The position numbers and the translations under genes are program-made. From Methanosaeta sp. PtaU1.Bin112 (lineage in GTDB: Archaea > Halobacteriota > Methanosarcinia > Methanotrichales > Methanotrichaceae), in the NCBI GenBank assembly GCA_002067705.1, contig MVRL01000087.1, positions 20,690 to 84,689 of the forward strand: a stretch of 64,000 nt of DNA, given 5' to 3'. This document shows positions 61,801 through 64,000 of the stretch, piece by piece. Under the pieces are notes generated by a model. It saw only the letters and a list, made by a program, of their open reading frames with translations. It did not search any database and had not been told where the DNA came from. How positions within the stretch are numbered: position 1 is the stretch's first letter; every line of letters starts with the position of its first letter.

Positions 61801-62907
61801 ATGATTGGGGTCTTAGGGTTAGAAGACGGTACAAGGGTGGAAGGTACCGGTTTTGGTGCGCCCGGCACGGTCTCGGGTGAACTGGTCTTTACTACCGTTA
61901 TGTCCGGATATGAGGAGGCGTTGACAGACCCCTCTTACCACGGACAGATGCTCATGTTCACTTATCCGCTGCAGGGCAACTACGGCATAAGCGGCGATGA
62001 TGTTCAATCAGACAGGATGTGGCCGCAGGCCATGGTCAGCCGGGAGTACTGGGATCGTCCAACGCACTACCGACAGTCAAGAACGCTCAACCGCTTCCTA
62101 ATTGATGAGGGCAAGCCAGGCCTTTGCGATGTGGATACTCGCATGCTCACCCTGAAGGTAAGGGAGCAGGGCGTGATGAGGGCGACTCTTGCCGTAGGCG
62201 AGAGAAAGGATGTTCAGGAACTGGATGTGGTGGCGATGGCCCGCTCTCAGGCCGATATCTCAGAGAGGGATCTACTTGGGGATGTGACGTGCAAATCTCC
62301 CTATCGGATCGAGGGAAGCGGGCCTCGCGTAACGGTGCTGGACCTGGGAATCAAGAGGAATATTTTAAAGAGCCTTTCCTGTCGCGGATTTGATATAACT
62401 GTGCTTCCTGCGCATGCCTCTCTCTCTCAGATCGAGGCCACAGAGCCACAGGCTCTATTTGTCTCCAATGGACCCGGCGATCCGGAGAGGGCCTACGAGG
62501 CGATCTCTGCGGTCAAGCATTTTGTCGGGCAGGTCCCGGTCTTTGGAATTTGCCTGGGCCATCAGATCATCTCCCTTGCGATGGGCGCTCAGACCTTCAA
62601 GCTCAAGTTCGGGCATCATGGCGGCAATCAACCGGTCAAAGACCTGGAAAAGAAGATCGTTTACATCACCTCTCAGAACCACAATTTCGCAGTCCGGCCC
62701 AGTTCCGTGGAGGGAACGGATCTAAAGGTCACTCAGCTTAATGCCAACGATGGCACCGTCGAGGGCATAAAGAGCGACCGGCTCGATGTTCTGGCAGTTC
62801 AGTATCACCCCGAGGCCCATCCTGGACCGCTATGCACTGAGGACCCGTTCTTTGGAGCCGTCCAAAAGATCATGAATGGCGTCAAAGGCAAAGCAGGGAG
62901 GCGGTAG
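61801..62907 (+). CDS. carA: Carbamoyl-phosphate synthase small (glutaminase) subunit
   Basis: A 368-residue CarA. The N-terminal domain begins [20 protein letters not shown]. The class I glutaminase domain has its nucleophile in [15 protein letters not shown] near residue 248 and the His/Glu pair in [12 protein letters not shown] near residue 335; SNGPGDPE is near residue 224. It supplies ammonia to CarB for carbamoyl phosphate used in pyrimidine and arginine synthesis. A TATA-like run gtattta at 61762-61769 lies about 35 bases upstream. The carB gene starts two bases after its stop. Confidence 0.96.
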   Translation: MIGVLGLEDGTRVEGTGFGAPGTVSGELVFTTVMSGYEEALTDPSYHGQMLMFTYPLQGNYGISGDDVQSDRMWPQAMVSREYWDRPTHYRQSRTLNRFLIDEGKPGLCDVDTRMLTLKVREQGVMRATLAVGERKDVQELDVVAMARSQADISERDLLGDVTCKSPYRIEGSGPRVTVLDLGIKRNILKSLSCRGFDITVLPAHASLSQIEATEPQALFVSNGPGDPERAYEAISAVKHFVGQVPVFGICLGHQIISLAMGAQTFKLKFGHHGGNQPVKDLEKKIVYITSQNHNFAVRPSSVEGTDLKVTQLNANDGTVEGIKSDRLDVLAVQYHPEAHPGPLCTEDPFFGAVQKIMNGVKGKAGRR

Positions 62908-62909
62908 AG

Positions 62910-64000
62910 ATGCCAAAGAGAAATGATATTCATAAGGTTCTGCTCATCGGTTCGGGTCCCATTCAGATCGGACAGGCGGCGGAGTTTGATTTCTCCGGAT
63001 CTCAGGCGTGCAAGTCTCTGCGCGAAGAGGGGATCGAGGTCGTGCTGGTTAACTCCAATCCTGCCACCATCATGACCGATCCGAACACCGCGGATAAGAT
63101 CTACATTGAGCCTCTCGTCCCGGAGATCGTCGCCAAGATCATCGAGAAGGAGAGGCCTGACGGAATCATTGCCGGCATCGGAGGCCAGACCGGCCTGAAC
63201 ATCACCTCTGAGCTGGCAGACATGGGTGTTCTGGAGAAATTCCATGTCGAGGTGCTGGGCACATCCGTCAAGGCCATTCAGGAGGCAGAGGATCGCGACC
63301 TCTTCAAGAAGGCCATGCAGCGGGTTGGCGAGCCGGTTCCGAGGAGCCGGGCGGTCAACACCCTGGAGGAAGCTCTGCAGGTCATGGAGGAGATTGGACT
63401 GCCACTCGTAGTCCGGCCCGCTTATACTCTGGGCGGATCAGGTGGAGGCGTGGCCAGGACCCGGGAGGAGCTTTTATCCATCTGCGAGCTTGGTCTCAAG
63501 AGGTCTCGCATCAGCCAGGTTCTGCTTGAAGAGAGCCTGGGAGGCTGGACTGAACTGGAGTATGAGGTGATGAGGGACTCGAACAATACCTGCATCACCA
63601 TCTGCAACATGGAGAACATGGACCCCATGGGAATTCACACTGGGGAGTCCATCGTCGTCACTCCCATTCAAACCCTCTCGGACAGAGAGATTCAGATGCT
63701 CCGAAGCTCGGCAATCAACATCATTCGGACGCTCGGAATAGAGGGGGGCTGCAACATCCAGTTCGCATTCAAGAATGGCGAGTATCGGGTAATCGAGGTC
63801 AACCCCCGCGTATCCCGGTCGTCTGCTCTTGCTTCCAAGGCCACCGGCTATCCCATCGCCAGGGTTACCGCCAAGATTGCCATCGGCATGACTCTCGATG
63901 AGATCAGAAATGATGTGACCAAGGAGACTCCTGCTTCCTTCGAGCCGACAGTTGATTACGCAGTCATCAAGATTCCCCGCTGGCCTTTCGACAAGTTCGT
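62910..64000 (+). CDS. carB: Carbamoyl-phosphate synthase large subunit, 5' part
   Basis: The frame opens at the ATG at 62910 with GGGAGG upstream and runs off the window edge (363 residues seen of about 1070). It begins [20 protein letters not shown] followed by [19 protein letters not shown] and [14 protein letters not shown], and then [12 protein letters not shown] near residue 170, all from the first ATP-grasp half. It makes carbamoyl phosphate from bicarbonate, ammonia and two ATP. The overlapping small frames in this region are shadows. Confidence 0.96.
   Translation, partial: MPKRNDIHKVLLIGSGPIQIGQAAEFDFSGSQACKSLREEGIEVVLVNSNPATIMTDPNTADKIYIEPLVPEIVAKIIEKERPDGIIAGIGGQTGLNITSELADMGVLEKFHVEVLGTSVKAIQEAEDRDLFKKAMQRVGEPVPRSRAVNTLEEALQVMEEIGLPLVVRPAYTLGGSGGGVARTREELLSICELGLKRSRISQVLLEESLGGWTELEYEVMRDSNNTCITICNMENMDPMGIHTGESIVVTPIQTLSDREIQMLRSSAINIIRTLGIEGGCNIQFAFKNGEYRVIEVNPRVSRSSALASKATGYPIARVTAKIAIGMTLDEIRNDVTKETPASFEPTVDYAVIKIPRWPFDKF

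Overview
The window comes from a methanogenic archaeon, most likely a Methanothrix (Methanosaeta)-like member of the Methanosarcinia (inference). It carries a complete mtrEDCBAFGH operon, mtd, fae, cofD, cofG, a methanogenesis-marker-12 gene and a large archaeal ether-lipid gene set. It also has a Methanosarcinales-type S-layer-domain protein, two giant secreted repeat proteins, archaeal TATA boxes at many genes, several near-leaderless starts and a tRNA with a bulge-helix-bulge intron. Base composition is close to half G+C, with AT-rich intergenic stretches.

Layout. 1-1131: partial GH57 glycosidase and a stand-alone Lrp/AsnC ligand-binding-domain protein. 1143-4497 (minus): regulator, HMG-CoA synthase, acetoacetyl-CoA thiolase and DUF35 as one tight operon, then an intron-containing tRNA-Gly. 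4937-5917: a 28-aa membrane peptide and carS. 6112-11050: the Mtr methyltransferase operon. 11102-13314: a YkgJ-type cysteine protein, an RHH-like protein and three small ORFs missed by length cut-offs or of unknown function. 13340-16988: marker 12, an acylphosphatase fused to a heptad-repeat coiled coil, and sepF-zpr1-cofD. 17040-19777: egsA-UPF0179-cofG plus a 59-aa membrane protein. 19843-25212: an orphan ABC ATPase and a 1479-aa surface protein. 25354-32190 (minus): mtd, DUF1699, a UbiA prenyltransferase with cupin-type phosphoglucose isomerase, a secreted protein, and DUF166 / two-subunit fumarase / DUF434. 32351-36552: CbiA/CfbB amidotransferase, two sequon-bearing secreted proteins, trmY and a HAD phosphatase. 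36600-36902: a degenerate pyrF remnant. 37308-39959: a soluble hybrid histidine kinase. 40125-47743: a secreted protein, the two-subunit phosphomevalonate dehydratase, the thermosome and grpE-dnaK-dnaJ. 47858-51850: secreted and S-layer-domain proteins, an ATC-hydrolase-like protein, a second YkgJ protein, guaAA and fae. 52082-58771: a 2229-aa secreted modular protein. 58905-64000: a small secreted protein, MFS transporter, RAM-domain protein, TPR protein, DUF3467 protein, carA and the start of carB.

How the genes fit together. Three themes recur. One is the C1/methyl branch and its cofactors (mtr, mtd, fae, cofD, cofG, CbiA/CfbB). The second is isoprenoid ether-lipid synthesis: thiolase/HMGS/DUF35, phosphomevalonate dehydratase, egsA, carS and a UbiA enzyme. 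The third is the cell surface: two giant repeat proteins, an S-layer-domain protein and several small exported proteins. Chaperones, pyrimidine/purine entry enzymes and a two-subunit fumarase make up the housekeeping fraction. No CRISPR array, insertion sequence or prophage was seen.
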